64,000 nt of DNA, taken from Rahnella aceris. Lineage in GTDB: Bacteria > Pseudomonadota > Gammaproteobacteria > Enterobacterales > Enterobacteriaceae. Shown here one piece after another: positions 38,552-48,699 of the stretch. Position numbers and translations under genes: made by a program. The DNA lies in assembly GCF_011684115.1 (NCBI RefSeq), contig NZ_JAADJV010000001.1, forward strand, positions 2,046,001 through 2,110,000, given 5' to 3'. The notes beneath the pieces were generated by a model, which had not been told where the DNA came from, ran no database searches, and worked only from the letters and a program-made list of their open reading frames with translations. Within the stretch, counting starts at the first letter, position 1. Every line of letters starts with the position of its first letter.

Positions 38552-40009
38552 ATGAAAGGACGTCGTACCCGGAACCCCTTCTCCCTTCGCGTCCGCTTTA
38601 TGATGGCGACCGCTGCGGTGGTACTTACCCTGTCGCTGGCCTACGGGCTGGTGGCCGTGGTGGGTTACATGGTGAGTTTCGACAAAACCGCCTACCGGCT
38701 CCTGCGCGGCGAAAGTAACCTCTTCTTCAGCCTTGCACAATGGCGCGACGGCAAGCTGACTATCAACGTTCCACCTGATCTCGACCTCAACACGCCGACG
38801 CTGGTGTTCATTTACGACGCAGACGGAAAACTGTTATGGGCCGAGCGCCGCATCCCTGAGCTCGAAGCGCATATCGATAAAGCGTGGATGAACAAACCCG
38901 GCTTCTATGAGCTGGATACCGACACGCAAATCAGCAGCGAAGTACTGGGCAACAACCCGCAAGCGCAGGATAAGTTGAAGGATTACGACGATACCGACGC
39001 CAACGCGATGACCCATTCCATTGCGGTCAATACCTATAATGCAACCTCGCGCCTGCCGGCGCTGAACATTGTGGTGGTCGATACCATTCCGCAGGAATTA
39101 CAGCGATCTGATCTTGTCTGGGAATGGTTCAGCTATGTCTTACTGGCGAACCTGCTGCTGGTGGTGCCTTTGTTATGGCTGGCAGCTTACTGGAGCCTGA
39201 GGCCAATCAAAGAACTGATCCATCAGGTCGCCGAACTGGAAACCCACGAGCGGGAATCACTGGATGAAAACCCGCCACGTGAACTGCGCGGTCTGGTGCG
39301 TAACCTGAATATTTTGCTGCACGGGGAGCGTGGCCGTTATGATCGTTACCGCACCACGCTGGCTGACCTGACGCACAGCCTGAAAACGCCGCTGGCTGTC
39401 TTGCAGTCCACCCTGCGTGCACTGCGCAATGGTAAACAGATGACCATTGAAGATGCCGAGCCGGTGATGCTTGAGCAAATCAGCCGCATCTCACAGCAGA
39501 TTGGCTATTACCTGCATCGCGCGACATTGCGCTCCGAACAAAACCTGCTGATCCGTGAAGTTCACTCCGTCCCGGCGATCCTCGACGGATTATGTTCGGC
39601 GTTGAATAAGGTTTATCAGCGTAAAGGCGTGGTGATCACGGTGGATATTTCACCGGAAATCACCTTTGTGGGCGAAAAAAATGACTTCATGGAAGTGATG
39701 GGTAATGTGATAGACAACGCCTGCAAATACTGTCTGGAGTTTGTCGAAATCAGTGCCGTCCATACCGAGAATCAGTTGGTGATCCTGATTGAAGACGATG
39801 GCCCGGGTATTCCGGTAAGTAAGCGCGAGGTGATTTTCCAGCGCGGGCAGCGGGCAGATACCTTGCGTCCGGGACAAGGGCTGGGGTTATCGCTCGCCAA
39901 CGACATCATTGAACAGTACGACGGCAAAATTATCATTGGTGACAGCCCGCTTGGCGGCGCCAGCATGCGCGTTTGTTTTGGTCTGCAACAAGGCATTGAA
40001 CTGGAATAA
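38552..40009 (+). CDS. phoQ: Sensor histidine kinase PhoQ
   Basis: A 485-residue membrane kinase: TM1 about 18-40, periplasmic sensor about 45-190, TM2 about 192-213, HAMP-like segment, phospho-acceptor His275 in [12 protein letters not shown] box [11 protein letters not shown], and G boxes EDDGPGIP and GQGLGLSLA. The periplasmic acidic patch that senses divalent cations is DYDDTD (about 144-149), shorter in charge than the EDDDDAE I recall for E. coli. The ATG at 38552 has AAAGGA 8 nt upstream and aligns with E. coli; the ATG 18 nt earlier has no SD. PhoQ is inhibited by MgrB, encoded 16 kb away here. Confidence 0.96.
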   Translation: MKGRRTRNPFSLRVRFMMATAAVVLTLSLAYGLVAVVGYMVSFDKTAYRLLRGESNLFFSLAQWRDGKLTINVPPDLDLNTPTLVFIYDADGKLLWAERRIPELEAHIDKAWMNKPGFYELDTDTQISSEVLGNNPQAQDKLKDYDDTDANAMTHSIAVNTYNATSRLPALNIVVVDTIPQELQRSDLVWEWFSYVLLANLLLVVPLLWLAAYWSLRPIKELIHQVAELETHERESLDENPPRELRGLVRNLNILLHGERGRYDRYRTTLADLTHSLKTPLAVLQSTLRALRNGKQMTIEDAEPVMLEQISRISQQIGYYLHRATLRSEQNLLIREVHSVPAILDGLCSALNKVYQRKGVVITVDISPEITFVGEKNDFMEVMGNVIDNACKYCLEFVEISAVHTENQLVILIEDDGPGIPVSKREVIFQRGQRADTLRPGQGLGLSLANDIIEQYDGKIIIGDSPLGGASMRVCFGLQQGIELE

Positions 40010-40169
40010 CGTTCTCCCCCGATTATTTTGCCAGCAAATTTCGGCGCAATCTTAAGCATAGTGCGAAATTTGCTGGCAATTGCCCAACTCAGCCGCAACA
40101 CCTTCCGTTATAATCATTTACAGACTCTTCTCTTCCTTATCACCCTCCATTTAATGCAAGGGAAATACT

Positions 40170-41291
40170 ATGGATTACCAACTCGACCTAGACTGGAATG
40201 ATTTCCTGCAGCGTTACTGGCAAAAGCGTCCTGTGGTGTTAAAACGCGGCTTTAAAAATTTCGTCGATCCGATCTCTCCGGACGAACTGGCTGGTCTGGC
40301 GATGGAAAATGAGGTGGACAGCCGTCTGGTGAGCAATGAGGACGGCAAGTGGAATGTCAGCCACGGGCCGTTTGAAAGTTACGATCATCTGGGTGAAACG
40401 GGCTGGTCAGTTCTGGTTCAGGCGGTCGACCACTGGCATGAACCCTCTTCCCATCTGATGACGCCATTTCGCCACATTCCTGACTGGCGCATGGACGATT
40501 TGATGATTTCCTTCTCGGTGCCCGGCGGTGGTGTTGGCCCGCATCTGGATCAGTACGACGTATTTATTATTCAGGGCACTGGCCGCCGCCGCTGGCGTGT
40601 GGGCGAGAAAGTCGCCATGAAACAACATTGCCCGCATCCTGATTTGCTGCAGGTCGAGCCGTTCGAGGCGATTATTGATGAAGAACTGGAACCGGGCGAC
40701 ATCGTCTACATTCCGCCGGGCTTCCCGCACGACGGCTATTCGCTGGAAAACTCCCTCAACTATTCCGTCGGTTTCCGTGCGCCAAACGCCCGTGAGATGG
40801 TCAGTGGTTTTGCAGATTTCGTGCTTTCCCGCGAGCTGGGCAGCCACCGTTACAGCGATCCGGAACTGGTTGAACGTGAACATCCGGCCGAAGTACAACC
40901 GGCTGAGCTGGATAAACTGCGCGGCATGATGCTGGATCTGATTGATAATCCGGCGCATTTCAACAGCTGGTTTGGCGAGTTTATTTCCCAGTCGCGTCAT
41001 GAGCTGGATCTGGCACCGCCGGAACCGCCTTATCAGCCGGGTGAAATTTATGAACTGCTGGAGTCGGGTGAAACGCTGGAACGTCTGGGCGGTCTTCGCG
41101 TGCTGCGCGTGGGTGATACCTGTTACGTCAACGGCGAAGCCATGACCACGGAACATATCGCTGCGGTGGATGCGATTGCCCGCCATAAAACCGTAACCAA
41201 AGACATGCTTGGCGATGCGCTGGACGATCCTTCATTCCTTGCGCTGCTGTCTGCGCTGGTAAACAGCGGTTACTGGTACTTTAACGACTGA
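40170..41291 (+). CDS. roxA: 50S ribosomal protein L16 arginine 3-hydroxylase
   Basis: A 373-residue JmjC-type 2-oxoglutarate oxygenase (YcfD) that hydroxylates Arg81 of L16. The Fe-binding HxD is in GPHLDQYDVFIIQ, with the distal His in PGFPHDGYSLENSLNYSVGFRAPN; the C-terminal part forms the dimer and winged-helix region. It follows phoQ as in E. coli, 160 bp downstream, probably from its own promoter. Confidence 0.95.
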   Translation: MDYQLDLDWNDFLQRYWQKRPVVLKRGFKNFVDPISPDELAGLAMENEVDSRLVSNEDGKWNVSHGPFESYDHLGETGWSVLVQAVDHWHEPSSHLMTPFRHIPDWRMDDLMISFSVPGGGVGPHLDQYDVFIIQGTGRRRWRVGEKVAMKQHCPHPDLLQVEPFEAIIDEELEPGDIVYIPPGFPHDGYSLENSLNYSVGFRAPNAREMVSGFADFVLSRELGSHRYSDPELVEREHPAEVQPAELDKLRGMMLDLIDNPAHFNSWFGEFISQSRHELDLAPPEPPYQPGEIYELLESGETLERLGGLRVLRVGDTCYVNGEAMTTEHIAAVDAIARHKTVTKDMLGDALDDPSFLALLSALVNSGYWYFND

Positions 41292-41318
41292 TATTAAGAG
41301 CTATTTAATCTTATTATT

Positions 41319-41346
41319 AATACAGGATGCTTCGGCATTCTGTATT
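41319..41346 (+). terminator. roxA terminator
   Basis: AATACAGGATGC and GCATTCTGTATT pair (one G-T wobble) around a TTCG tetraloop. The following bases are AT-rich rather than a pure T-run. Confidence 0.65.
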
Positions 41347-41496
41347 AATTAAGAAATTTAATATTTTAGTTATTAATGGCTAACCGGTAAAGAATAGTTA
41401 ATTCACATTAGTCAACATCTTTTAAACTTTATAATCAGGGAATATATTTCATTACCAACACCCGGTTATTAAAGGCCAGACATATTCTTCACACAG

Positions 41497-41952
41497 TTGT
41501 TCACGAAAAAAAATGAGTTAACTCAAACCCATACCTTTGCCTGTTATCCCCTCCCGAAACCTGAAGCAAGAAAATCCGAGCTCTACATAAATCGAAATAT
41601 CTCACCTGAAATAACTCGAAGATTATACGATACAATTAATAAGCACATAGTTCGAGACATCCGCAGGTTTGGTAAGTCCGCCATGAATCCGAGTATGCTG
41701 GCCGATTTCTCCCGAATGAGTTATTTTATTGATAACAAAAAATATCCGTTCCTGGTAATGACATTCAATCTAAAACTAACTTTTCCACTCAGATCGTTGA
41801 ACCCAAATATCCAATGGATTCAGGAATATATCGGCTCGCTGTCTTCTTTCCTGCATCAGGGTATTTTTCCTGATTTTTTTGTGCTGTGGATAACTGGAAG
41901 GCCAGTGATGACCGCAAGTAGGAAATCGCTATGGTTCTCTGGAGAGAAATAG
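41497..41952 (+). CDS. Orphan ORF, possibly decayed
   Basis: A 151-codon frame opening on TTG with no SD visible; no upstream ATG is available before a stop. The product has a plausible globular middle (NISPEITRRLYDTINKHIVRD, MSYFIDNKKYPFLVMTFNLKL) and an unusual tail. The DNA is clearly AT-richer than the flanking core genes. It may be a truncated gene, or the partner of the next gene on the opposite strand. I do not recognise it. Confidence 0.35.
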   Translation: MFTKKNELTQTHTFACYPLPKPEARKSELYINRNISPEITRRLYDTINKHIVRDIRRFGKSAMNPSMLADFSRMSYFIDNKKYPFLVMTFNLKLTFPLRSLNPNIQWIQEYIGSLSSFLHQGIFPDFFVLWITGRPVMTASRKSLWFSGEK

Positions 41953-42205
41953 AACCGCCACCAGCTTTTATATCTCCAGCACAGGCATGATTAAGTTAGT
42001 TACTCAGGCACATATTTCAAACATTCTACTCAGAAATAACAACATTAGAATGGTGGATAAAAAACGTAGCCAGTTTCACTTACAGCTCTCATGCCGGGCA
42101 GTAGCCATGCCAGACAAAGGTTGATCACTACACAAGGCAATGGCGCAGACGGCTACCGGATAGCGCTGCACGGAATGGAGCGTCTAAAATAACAAACGCA
42201 ATGCT

Positions 42206-42226
42206 GTCGGGCTTTCACAGCCCGAC
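42206..42226 (-). terminator. Hairpin just after the papain-like gene
   Basis: GTCGGGCT (42206-42213) pairs with AGCCCGAC (42219-42226), loop TTCAC, five bases beyond the stop codon of the minus-strand gene. No direct T-run, so the terminator role is probable but not certain. Confidence 0.5.
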
Positions 42227-42230
42227 GAAG

Positions 42231-42857
42231 TTATCGAAGCCGCAGCAGGCGTTTGAAAGGATTAAGGTTCAGAGATTTGGTATGCAGACTTATTTTTATG
42301 GCGAGGTCTTTATCTCTCAGATAATTACATGCCACCCCTACACGCTTAGGCGTACAGGGTAAAAAACCACCCTGCATATAGCCAAAGGCCCTGGCACGTA
42401 ATGGTGAAGCGATAAGTCCTGCATTGATGACCCGGCCAACAATATTAGCGCAATTCTTCCCGACGGTACGAAATGATGATCCTCCTGCTTTATGACAAAT
42501 ATCATACCAGGCTGTTTTCATCGCACTCTCGTCCAGGTTCATCAATCCATAAATAACATCTGGTGGGTTACCTTCGGTACGTGCATCAGAACGATAAGTC
42601 GTTGAACTGGTATTCCCCATGCAAGCGATTCTTGAAAGGTATTTACCGAACATGATTTTTTTATCTTCTGTTTGTGGCCACCAGCTGACATAAGGACTGG
42701 TTTCTAAAATATCACCAATAAACATTGACGCATGGCCTACATTCCCACCATCCGGATACCAGATTAATACCCATGCACTATAACAAGTGCCGGTACCACG
42801 AGTCGGGGTGCGAGTTCTGACAAAATCCCGCAGTGATGCTACATCCTTTAATTCCAT
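42231..42857 (-). CDS. Putative permuted papain-fold (NlpC/P60-like) protein
   Basis: A 208-residue protein. NVGHASMFIGD followed by YVSWWPQ near the N-terminal third, then GKNCANIVGRVINAG in the C-terminal third, is the His-first, Cys-second order of permuted NlpC/P60 and related papain-like folds. These occur in bacterial effectors, lipid hydrolases and peptidoglycan amidases. The assignment rests on motif layout, not a search. No signal peptide is visible if it starts at 42857 (MELKDVASL), which has GGATTTGAG upstream; a longer frame from 42920 would add a hydrophobic start (MYFFLISPVC). AT-rich relative to neighbours, and absent from the E. coli roxA-pepT interval. Confidence 0.5.
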   Translation of the reverse strand: MELKDVASLRDFVRTRTPTRGTGTCYSAWVLIWYPDGGNVGHASMFIGDILETSPYVSWWPQTEDKKIMFGKYLSRIACMGNTSSTTYRSDARTEGNPPDVIYGLMNLDESAMKTAWYDICHKAGGSSFRTVGKNCANIVGRVINAGLIASPLRARAFGYMQGGFLPCTPKRVGVACNYLRDKDLAIKISLHTKSLNLNPFKRLLRLR

Positions 42858-43057
42858 TTTCTCAAATCCGTAGAGGCAAAAATGTATTTTACAGACAGGA
42901 GAAATGAGAAAAAAATACAAATTAGAGATACGAAATCAAGATATATTTAGGCAGGTTATCTGTCATAACCAGATAAAGTGGTTAACACGCTGATAATAAA
43001 GGGCAATCTAACCAGCCTTATATTGTTAAACGTTATAACTCAAAGGCTGAACAGGAT

Positions 43058-44287
43058 TTATTGAGATCTTTCCGCCGTCAGTTCCGCGATACGCATAATC
43101 ACTGCAACCGCTTTTTCCATTCCTTCGAGCGTTACGAATTCGTGTTTGCCATGGAAGTTATAACCGCCGGTGAAGATATTCGGGCATGGCAAACCGCGAA
43201 ACGAAAGCTGTGCGCCATCAGTGCCGCCACGGATGGGCTTCATGATAGGTTCAATATCACAATCTTTCATCGCCTGCTGCGCCAGTGCAATAATGTGCGG
43301 GTGCTGAGCCACTTTGTCGCGCATGTTGTAATAGTGATCGTCGAGCGTCACTTCGATATAACAATCACGGTGCAGGCCTTTGCCGACCACGTGTGCGACA
43401 TCAATAATTTTTTGCTTACGGGCTTCGAACTGCGTTTTGTCGAAATCACGGATGATGTAATGCATTTCCGCACGCTCAACGTTGCCCTTGATGGTCGTCA
43501 GATGGTAGAAACCTTCGTAACCTTCTGTATGTTCGGGCGTTTCATCTGCAGGCAGCTCGTTGTGAAAACGCGTCGCCAGTGACAGCGCATTCACCATCAC
43601 CCCTTTGGCACTGCCCGGATGCACATTATTACCGACAATTTTAATCGTGGCCGACGCAGCGTTGAAGTTCTCAAACTCCAGCTCCCCCACTCCGCCACCG
43701 TCGACGGTGTAGGCCCACTGCGCGCCGAATGCAGGAATATCAAAACTCTGCGCGCCTTTGCCGATTTCCTCGTCTGGCGTGAAGGCAATACGCACCGGTC
43801 CGTGCGGAATATTGCTGTTTTTCAGTCGCACCATCGCGGTAATAATTTCTGCGATACCAGATTTATCATCAGACCCGAGCAAGGTTTTGCCGTCGGTGGT
43901 GATAATCGTGTGCCCGAGAAGCTGATGTAATACCGGGAACATCACCGGAGATAATATTTCATCGCCATTACCCAGTGCGATATCGCCGCCGCGGTAATTT
44001 TCCACAATTTGTGGATTAACGTGTTTAGCCGTGAAATCAGGCGCGGTATCCAGATGGGAAATAAAACCAATCACCGGCACTTTCCAGGCCACATTGCCAG
44101 GCAAGGTGGCCATCACGCAGCCTTTATCACTGAGCGTAACCTGAGAAAAACCTAGCTCGGTCAGTTCATTACGCAGGGCCTGCGCCAGCCTGAGTTGTCC
44201 GTCGGTGCTGGGCGTGTGTTTAACATTGGGCTTAGATTGAGTATCGAAAGAAACATAATGAAGAAAACGATCAAGCAACTTATTCAT
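43058..44287 (-). CDS. pepT: Peptidase T (tripeptide aminopeptidase)
   Basis: A 409-residue M20 family zinc aminopeptidase that removes the N-terminal residue of tripeptides. Metal ligands visible in [11 protein letters not shown] (HxD), [19 protein letters not shown] (Glu pair), [11 protein letters not shown] and the C-terminal [10 protein letters not shown]. Start [18 protein letters not shown]. In E. coli pepT is next to roxA; here the potABCD genes normally beyond it are missing and cobB follows. Confidence 0.96.
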   Translation of the reverse strand: MNKLLDRFLHYVSFDTQSKPNVKHTPSTDGQLRLAQALRNELTELGFSQVTLSDKGCVMATLPGNVAWKVPVIGFISHLDTAPDFTAKHVNPQIVENYRGGDIALGNGDEILSPVMFPVLHQLLGHTIITTDGKTLLGSDDKSGIAEIITAMVRLKNSNIPHGPVRIAFTPDEEIGKGAQSFDIPAFGAQWAYTVDGGGVGELEFENFNAASATIKIVGNNVHPGSAKGVMVNALSLATRFHNELPADETPEHTEGYEGFYHLTTIKGNVERAEMHYIIRDFDKTQFEARKQKIIDVAHVVGKGLHRDCYIEVTLDDHYYNMRDKVAQHPHIIALAQQAMKDCDIEPIMKPIRGGTDGAQLSFRGLPCPNIFTGGYNFHGKHEFVTLEGMEKAVAVIMRIAELTAERSQ

Positions 44288-44433
44288 TTGGGTATCCTCT
44301 GGCGGCTGGGTTTTATTATGCGCAGCATGAAAACCCTGAATATTGCGTCAGGTCATTTTTCACCAAGTTTAACGAGATATGTCTATGGGGCAGGCGCAAT
44401 TTTTGGCGGGAACAATAAAAAAAAGCCTGGTGA

Positions 44434-45261
44434 TCACCAGGCCTGGTCTTTCTTGGTCAGGAACTTATGGACAAATTCCGGTACGACCTGGCTCGCCAGC
44501 CCGTAGTGCTTCATATCGAATTCGCTTTCAACCTGACTCGGTTCAAGGTTCAGTTCAACAGCACAGGCGCCGCCGATGCGCGCTTCATGGACAAATCCCG
44601 CGGCCGGATAAACATGCCCTGAGGTTCCGATAGCGACAAAAAAATCGGCTTTAGCCAGCGCATCGTAAATCTCGTCCATGCCAAAAGGCATTTCACCGAA
44701 CCAGACTATGTGCGGGCGCAACGGTGCCGGAAACTGACAGCAATGACAGCGGTCATCCACAGTCAGATCGCCCGGCCAGTCCAATACCTGCCCCGATTGC
44801 GTACACCGCACTTTTAGCAATTCGCCGTGCATATGAATGACGCGTAAGCTGCCCGCGCGCTCGTGCAGGTTATCGATATTTTGCGTAACCAGCAGGAAGT
44901 TCTCACCGAGCGCCTCTTCAAGCGTTGCCAGCGCGTAATGTGCAGCATTCGGTTTGAGATCTTCTGCCTGCAACTGACGGCGGCGCTCATTATAAAAACG
45001 CTGTACCAGTTCAGGATCACGGCGATAGCCTTCGGGCGTCGCCACATCCTCAACATGATGTTCTTCCCACAAACCGTCAGCGGCGCGGAAAGTACGAATG
45101 CCAGACTCGGCGGAAATCCCTGCGCCGGTCAGCACCACGACAAACGGCTTCTTCAACGACGCAGCCGCCATCGAGTCACGGTGGAAAATATTCGACCGGA
45201 ACCGCTGATGGCGAATGCGCTTATTTTTGCGAAACCGACACAGACGATGACGTGTGCGCAT
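44434..45261 (-). CDS. cobB: NAD-dependent protein deacylase CobB
   Basis: A 275-residue class III sirtuin. Visible: N-terminal basic extension ([21 protein letters not shown]), NAD-binding [35 protein letters not shown], catalytic His in IHMHGELL, and a zinc-binding set [10 protein letters not shown]...RCHCCQ. It removes acetyl and succinyl groups from lysines. The basic extension is as in E. coli, so the start at 45261 is sound. It lies between pepT and lolE. Confidence 0.96.
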   Translation of the reverse strand: MRTRHRLCRFRKNKRIRHQRFRSNIFHRDSMAAASLKKPFVVVLTGAGISAESGIRTFRAADGLWEEHHVEDVATPEGYRRDPELVQRFYNERRRQLQAEDLKPNAAHYALATLEEALGENFLLVTQNIDNLHERAGSLRVIHMHGELLKVRCTQSGQVLDWPGDLTVDDRCHCCQFPAPLRPHIVWFGEMPFGMDEIYDALAKADFFVAIGTSGHVYPAAGFVHEARIGGACAVELNLEPSQVESEFDMKHYGLASQVVPEFVHKFLTKKDQAW

Positions 45262-45311
45262 GAAGTGCTCCTTACTCTCTGTGTCTGATTAAGACTTCAT
45301 TTAAAAATGGA

Positions 45312-46562
45312 TTACTGACCGCCACTGAGTACGCGGGCAGGATCGATACGGCTCGCACGCCGCGCCGGATACCAGCTTGCCAGCAAACTCAGCACCAGGG
45401 CGGTTACCAGCACCCCTGCGACATCCAGCCAGTGAACTTCAGAAGGCAGGAAGTCGATGAAATAAATATCGCCCGACAGGAACTGGTGACCGGTCAGTTT
45501 TTGCAATGCATTGACGATGTTAGTCAGCTGGAAGGCCGCAATCACGCCGATCACTACACCTGCAACGCTGCCGACCAGCCCCGCCAGTAAACCGTACCAG
45601 ATGAAGACTGCGCGGATAAGTCCGTCTTTCGCGCCCAGTGTGCGCAAAATCGCAATATCGCTGCTTTTATCTTTCACCGCCATCACCAGCGTTGAAACGA
45701 TATTGAAGCAGGCCACACCAATCACCAGCACCATCGCCATATACATGATAGCGCGCACCATTTGGATATCACGGTACATGTAGCCATAAGTTCCGATCCA
45801 GCTGCTGATATAAACGTAAGCCTGAGTCACTTCACCGGCGTCGTGCACCAGTTTCTGTGCGGCAAAGACATCGTTCACTTTGATATCAATACCGGTCACG
45901 CTGCTGCCCATATCCTGATATTGCTGGGCATCGGCCAGAGGCACCATGCCAAGGCTGTGATCAAGTTGTCCGCTGAGCTGCAAAATACCGGCAACCTGCA
46001 GGCGAATCCGTTTTGGCTGCAACAGCTTCATTTCCGGGTCGCTGTTCGGGATCATCACGGTCACCCAGTCGCCCTGCTTCACGCCCACCGAATCCGCGAC
46101 ACCTTTGCCGAGGATCAACTGTTGCTGACCGGCTTTAAAATTTTGCCAGGCATTATTCTGCACGAATTTCGGCGCGGCACTGACACGTGGTTCACTCTGT
46201 GGATCAACACCTTTCAGTTGGATGGCGCGCAGTTTGGCGCCGTGCTCAATCAGGCCGTTGAACTGGATATAGGGTGCAGCCGCCACAATACCCGGCACTT
46301 TTTCCACCCGATCCAGCACGCCCTGCCAGTTGTTGAACGGCTGATTGACCGGCCGGATTTCGCCGTGCGGTACGACCGCCAGTACGCGTTCTTTCAGCTC
46401 ACGTTCAAAACCATTCATGGCGCTGAGGCCAACGATCAGCACCGCCACACCCAGTGCAATGCCTAATGTTGAAATCACCGAAATCAGCGATACCATGCCG
46501 CTGCGACGGCGTCCACGACTGAACCGCAGGCCAATCAATAATGAAAAAGGAATGCCAGACAT
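45312..46562 (-). CDS. lolE: Lipoprotein-releasing system permease LolE
   Basis: A 416-residue membrane subunit of LolCDE, which extracts outer-membrane lipoproteins from the inner membrane for LolA. MacB-like: TM1 ([31 protein letters not shown]), a large periplasmic domain, then three helices near the C terminus. It overlaps the lolD stop by one base (TAATG). nagK, which follows in E. coli, is absent here. Confidence 0.95.
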   Translation of the reverse strand: MSGIPFSLLIGLRFSRGRRRSGMVSLISVISTLGIALGVAVLIVGLSAMNGFERELKERVLAVVPHGEIRPVNQPFNNWQGVLDRVEKVPGIVAAAPYIQFNGLIEHGAKLRAIQLKGVDPQSEPRVSAAPKFVQNNAWQNFKAGQQQLILGKGVADSVGVKQGDWVTVMIPNSDPEMKLLQPKRIRLQVAGILQLSGQLDHSLGMVPLADAQQYQDMGSSVTGIDIKVNDVFAAQKLVHDAGEVTQAYVYISSWIGTYGYMYRDIQMVRAIMYMAMVLVIGVACFNIVSTLVMAVKDKSSDIAILRTLGAKDGLIRAVFIWYGLLAGLVGSVAGVVIGVIAAFQLTNIVNALQKLTGHQFLSGDIYFIDFLPSEVHWLDVAGVLVTALVLSLLASWYPARRASRIDPARVLSGGQ

Positions 46563-47266
46563 TACTTCGCTCCCAGCAACATCGATTCCTGCTGCAACTT
46601 GCCGTCACGCATTTCCAGCTGACGCGTCAGACGGTTCGCCAGTTGCAGATCATGAGTCACCACCAGAAACGCCGTGCCCTGGCGCACATTCAGTTCGCCG
46701 AGCAATTCGAAAATGCTGTCGGCATTGCGCTGATCGAGATTACCGGTCGGTTCATCGGCCAGCACCAGCGAAGGATTATTCACCAGCGCACGGGCAATTG
46801 CCACCCGCTGACGTTCACCACCGGAAAGCTCGGAAGGACGGTGATTGCTGCGATGTTGCAGTCCCACCGCTTCAAGCATCGCCAGCGCGCGTTCCTGCAC
46901 TTCGGCAGATTTCTTTTTGCCAATCAGCAGCGGCATCGCGACGTTTTCCAGCGCGGTGAAATCCGGCAGCAAATGGTGGAACTGATAGATGAAGCCCAGC
47001 TCGCGGTTACGCAATTCAGATTTCGCCGATGAAGACATCGCGTTCAGAGACTGACCTTTGAAAATCACTTCGCCGGACGTCGGGGAATCGAGTCCGCCCA
47101 GCAAATGCAGCAAAGTACTTTTGCCGGAACCGGAGGTGCCGACAATCGCCATCATCTCACCCGGCTGCATAGCGAAACTGACGTCACGCAGCACGTCGGT
47201 GTGCATTTTACCTTCCTGATAAGTCTTACAGAGGTTTTCACACTGCAATAATAAAGAATTACTCAT
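46562..47266 (-). CDS. lolD: Lipoprotein-releasing system ATPase LolD
   Basis: A 234-residue ABC ATPase: Walker [11 protein letters not shown] loop [12 protein letters not shown], signature [15 protein letters not shown], Walker [13 protein letters not shown] and H loop VVTHD. The ATG at 47266 ([12 protein letters not shown]) overlaps the lolC stop by 8 nt; the longer open frame runs over lolC in another frame and has no homology. Confidence 0.96.
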   Translation of the reverse strand: MSNSLLLQCENLCKTYQEGKMHTDVLRDVSFAMQPGEMMAIVGTSGSGKSTLLHLLGGLDSPTSGEVIFKGQSLNAMSSSAKSELRNRELGFIYQFHHLLPDFTALENVAMPLLIGKKKSAEVQERALAMLEAVGLQHRSNHRPSELSGGERQRVAIARALVNNPSLVLADEPTGNLDQRNADSIFELLGELNVRQGTAFLVVTHDLQLANRLTRQLEMRDGKLQQESMLLGAK

Positions 47267-48461
47267 AACGTAAAGCCTCTGCGGGATGGGTGGCAGCAGC
47301 GCGCCAGGAAGGATAAAGCGTAGATAATAAAGCAATAGCCATAGCAACCAGCGCGATGACCACGACCTGAACCGGTTCGATATCGACCGGCAGCGACGCG
47401 CCATCGAGCATCAGCCCGATAGCTGGCATAATTGTATTCAGTTGGGTGGCCAGCACCACGCCGAGCACGGCACCGAGCAACGCGCCGATCACACCGGCAC
47501 TGGCACCCTGCACCATGAACAGCGCCATAATCTGGCGACGGCTTAAGCCCTGTGTTTGCAAAATGGCCACTTCGGCTTGCTTCTCCATCACCAGTAAACC
47601 CAGTGACGTAATAATGTTAAACGCGGCGACGGCGACGATCAGGCTCAGCAACAGCCCCATCATATTTTTCTCCATGCGCACCGCCTGGAACAATTCGCCG
47701 CGGCGTTCACGCCAGTCTTTCCAGCTTGCACCGTCAGGCAGTTTTTGCGTACTCAGACTGTCGACGTCCAGCGGTTTGTCGAGGAACAAACGCCAGCCGG
47801 TGACATTGCCTTTCGGATACAGCATCAGACGTGAGGCGTCCTGAATGTTCACCAGCATCTGGTAACCATCCACTTCGCTGTTGGCGGAGAAAGTGCCGAT
47901 AACGTTGAACAAACGCTGGCTCGGGACGCGGCCGACTGGCGTGAACTGGCTGACACTGGTGACCATCAGACGCAGTTGATCGCCACGGCGCACTTTTAAC
48001 TGCTGCGCCAGCTGATCGCCAAGAATAACGTTGTATTTACCGGGTTGAAGTTCCTGCTGGGCAACCCCAATTAAGTATTTCGCCAGCGGGTCTTTCTGGT
48101 CAGGATCGACACCGAGCATCACGCCCACCGCGACGCTGCCTGGGCTTTGCAGCACGACATCGCCGGTGGTCAGCGGTACAGCGCGGTTAACACTTTTCAG
48201 CGCCGACACCTGTTGATGGGTGATTTTCTGAGGGTCGAGGGATCCGCCCGGCGTGGTGATTAACGCCTGAGGCATCAGACCCAGGATGTTACCTTCCAGA
48301 TCTTTCTCAAAACCGTTCATCACTGACAGCACGGTCACCAGCGCCATCACGCCGAGAGTGATACCAATGGTGGATAACCAGGAGACAAACCGCCCGAAGC
48401 GGTCCGAAGCACGCCCGCGCATGTAGCGCAGACCTATAAATAACGCGACAGGTTGATACAT
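47259..48461 (-). CDS. lolC: Lipoprotein-releasing system permease LolC
   Basis: A 400-residue partner of LolE with the same four-helix plan: TM1 ([32 protein letters not shown]), periplasmic domain, and three C-terminal helices. LolC recruits LolA through a loop in its periplasmic domain. Start [14 protein letters not shown], common to the family. First gene of lolCDE, divergent from mfd. Confidence 0.95.
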   Translation of the reverse strand: MYQPVALFIGLRYMRGRASDRFGRFVSWLSTIGITLGVMALVTVLSVMNGFEKDLEGNILGLMPQALITTPGGSLDPQKITHQQVSALKSVNRAVPLTTGDVVLQSPGSVAVGVMLGVDPDQKDPLAKYLIGVAQQELQPGKYNVILGDQLAQQLKVRRGDQLRLMVTSVSQFTPVGRVPSQRLFNVIGTFSANSEVDGYQMLVNIQDASRLMLYPKGNVTGWRLFLDKPLDVDSLSTQKLPDGASWKDWRERRGELFQAVRMEKNMMGLLLSLIVAVAAFNIITSLGLLVMEKQAEVAILQTQGLSRRQIMALFMVQGASAGVIGALLGAVLGVVLATQLNTIMPAIGLMLDGASLPVDIEPVQVVVIALVAMAIALLSTLYPSWRAAATHPAEALRYE

Positions 48462-48699
48462 AACATCCGTTTTAAGTGCTTGGCCGCAAATAAGTGCGTG
48501 GCGCAGACTAAAGTGATCAAGGATAATAAAGGCTAGCACCGCTTTATGGAACCATTAACCCAAAGTAATCGGTTTAACTTTGTGACGCCGTTGACCCTTT
48601 TATACAGACAACGGGTTGACCCCGATTACCCCTGCAAAGCAAGATACGGTCTGCTAATTGGCCTCCGACAGCCGCCAAAACGAGAACTCAACACAGCCT

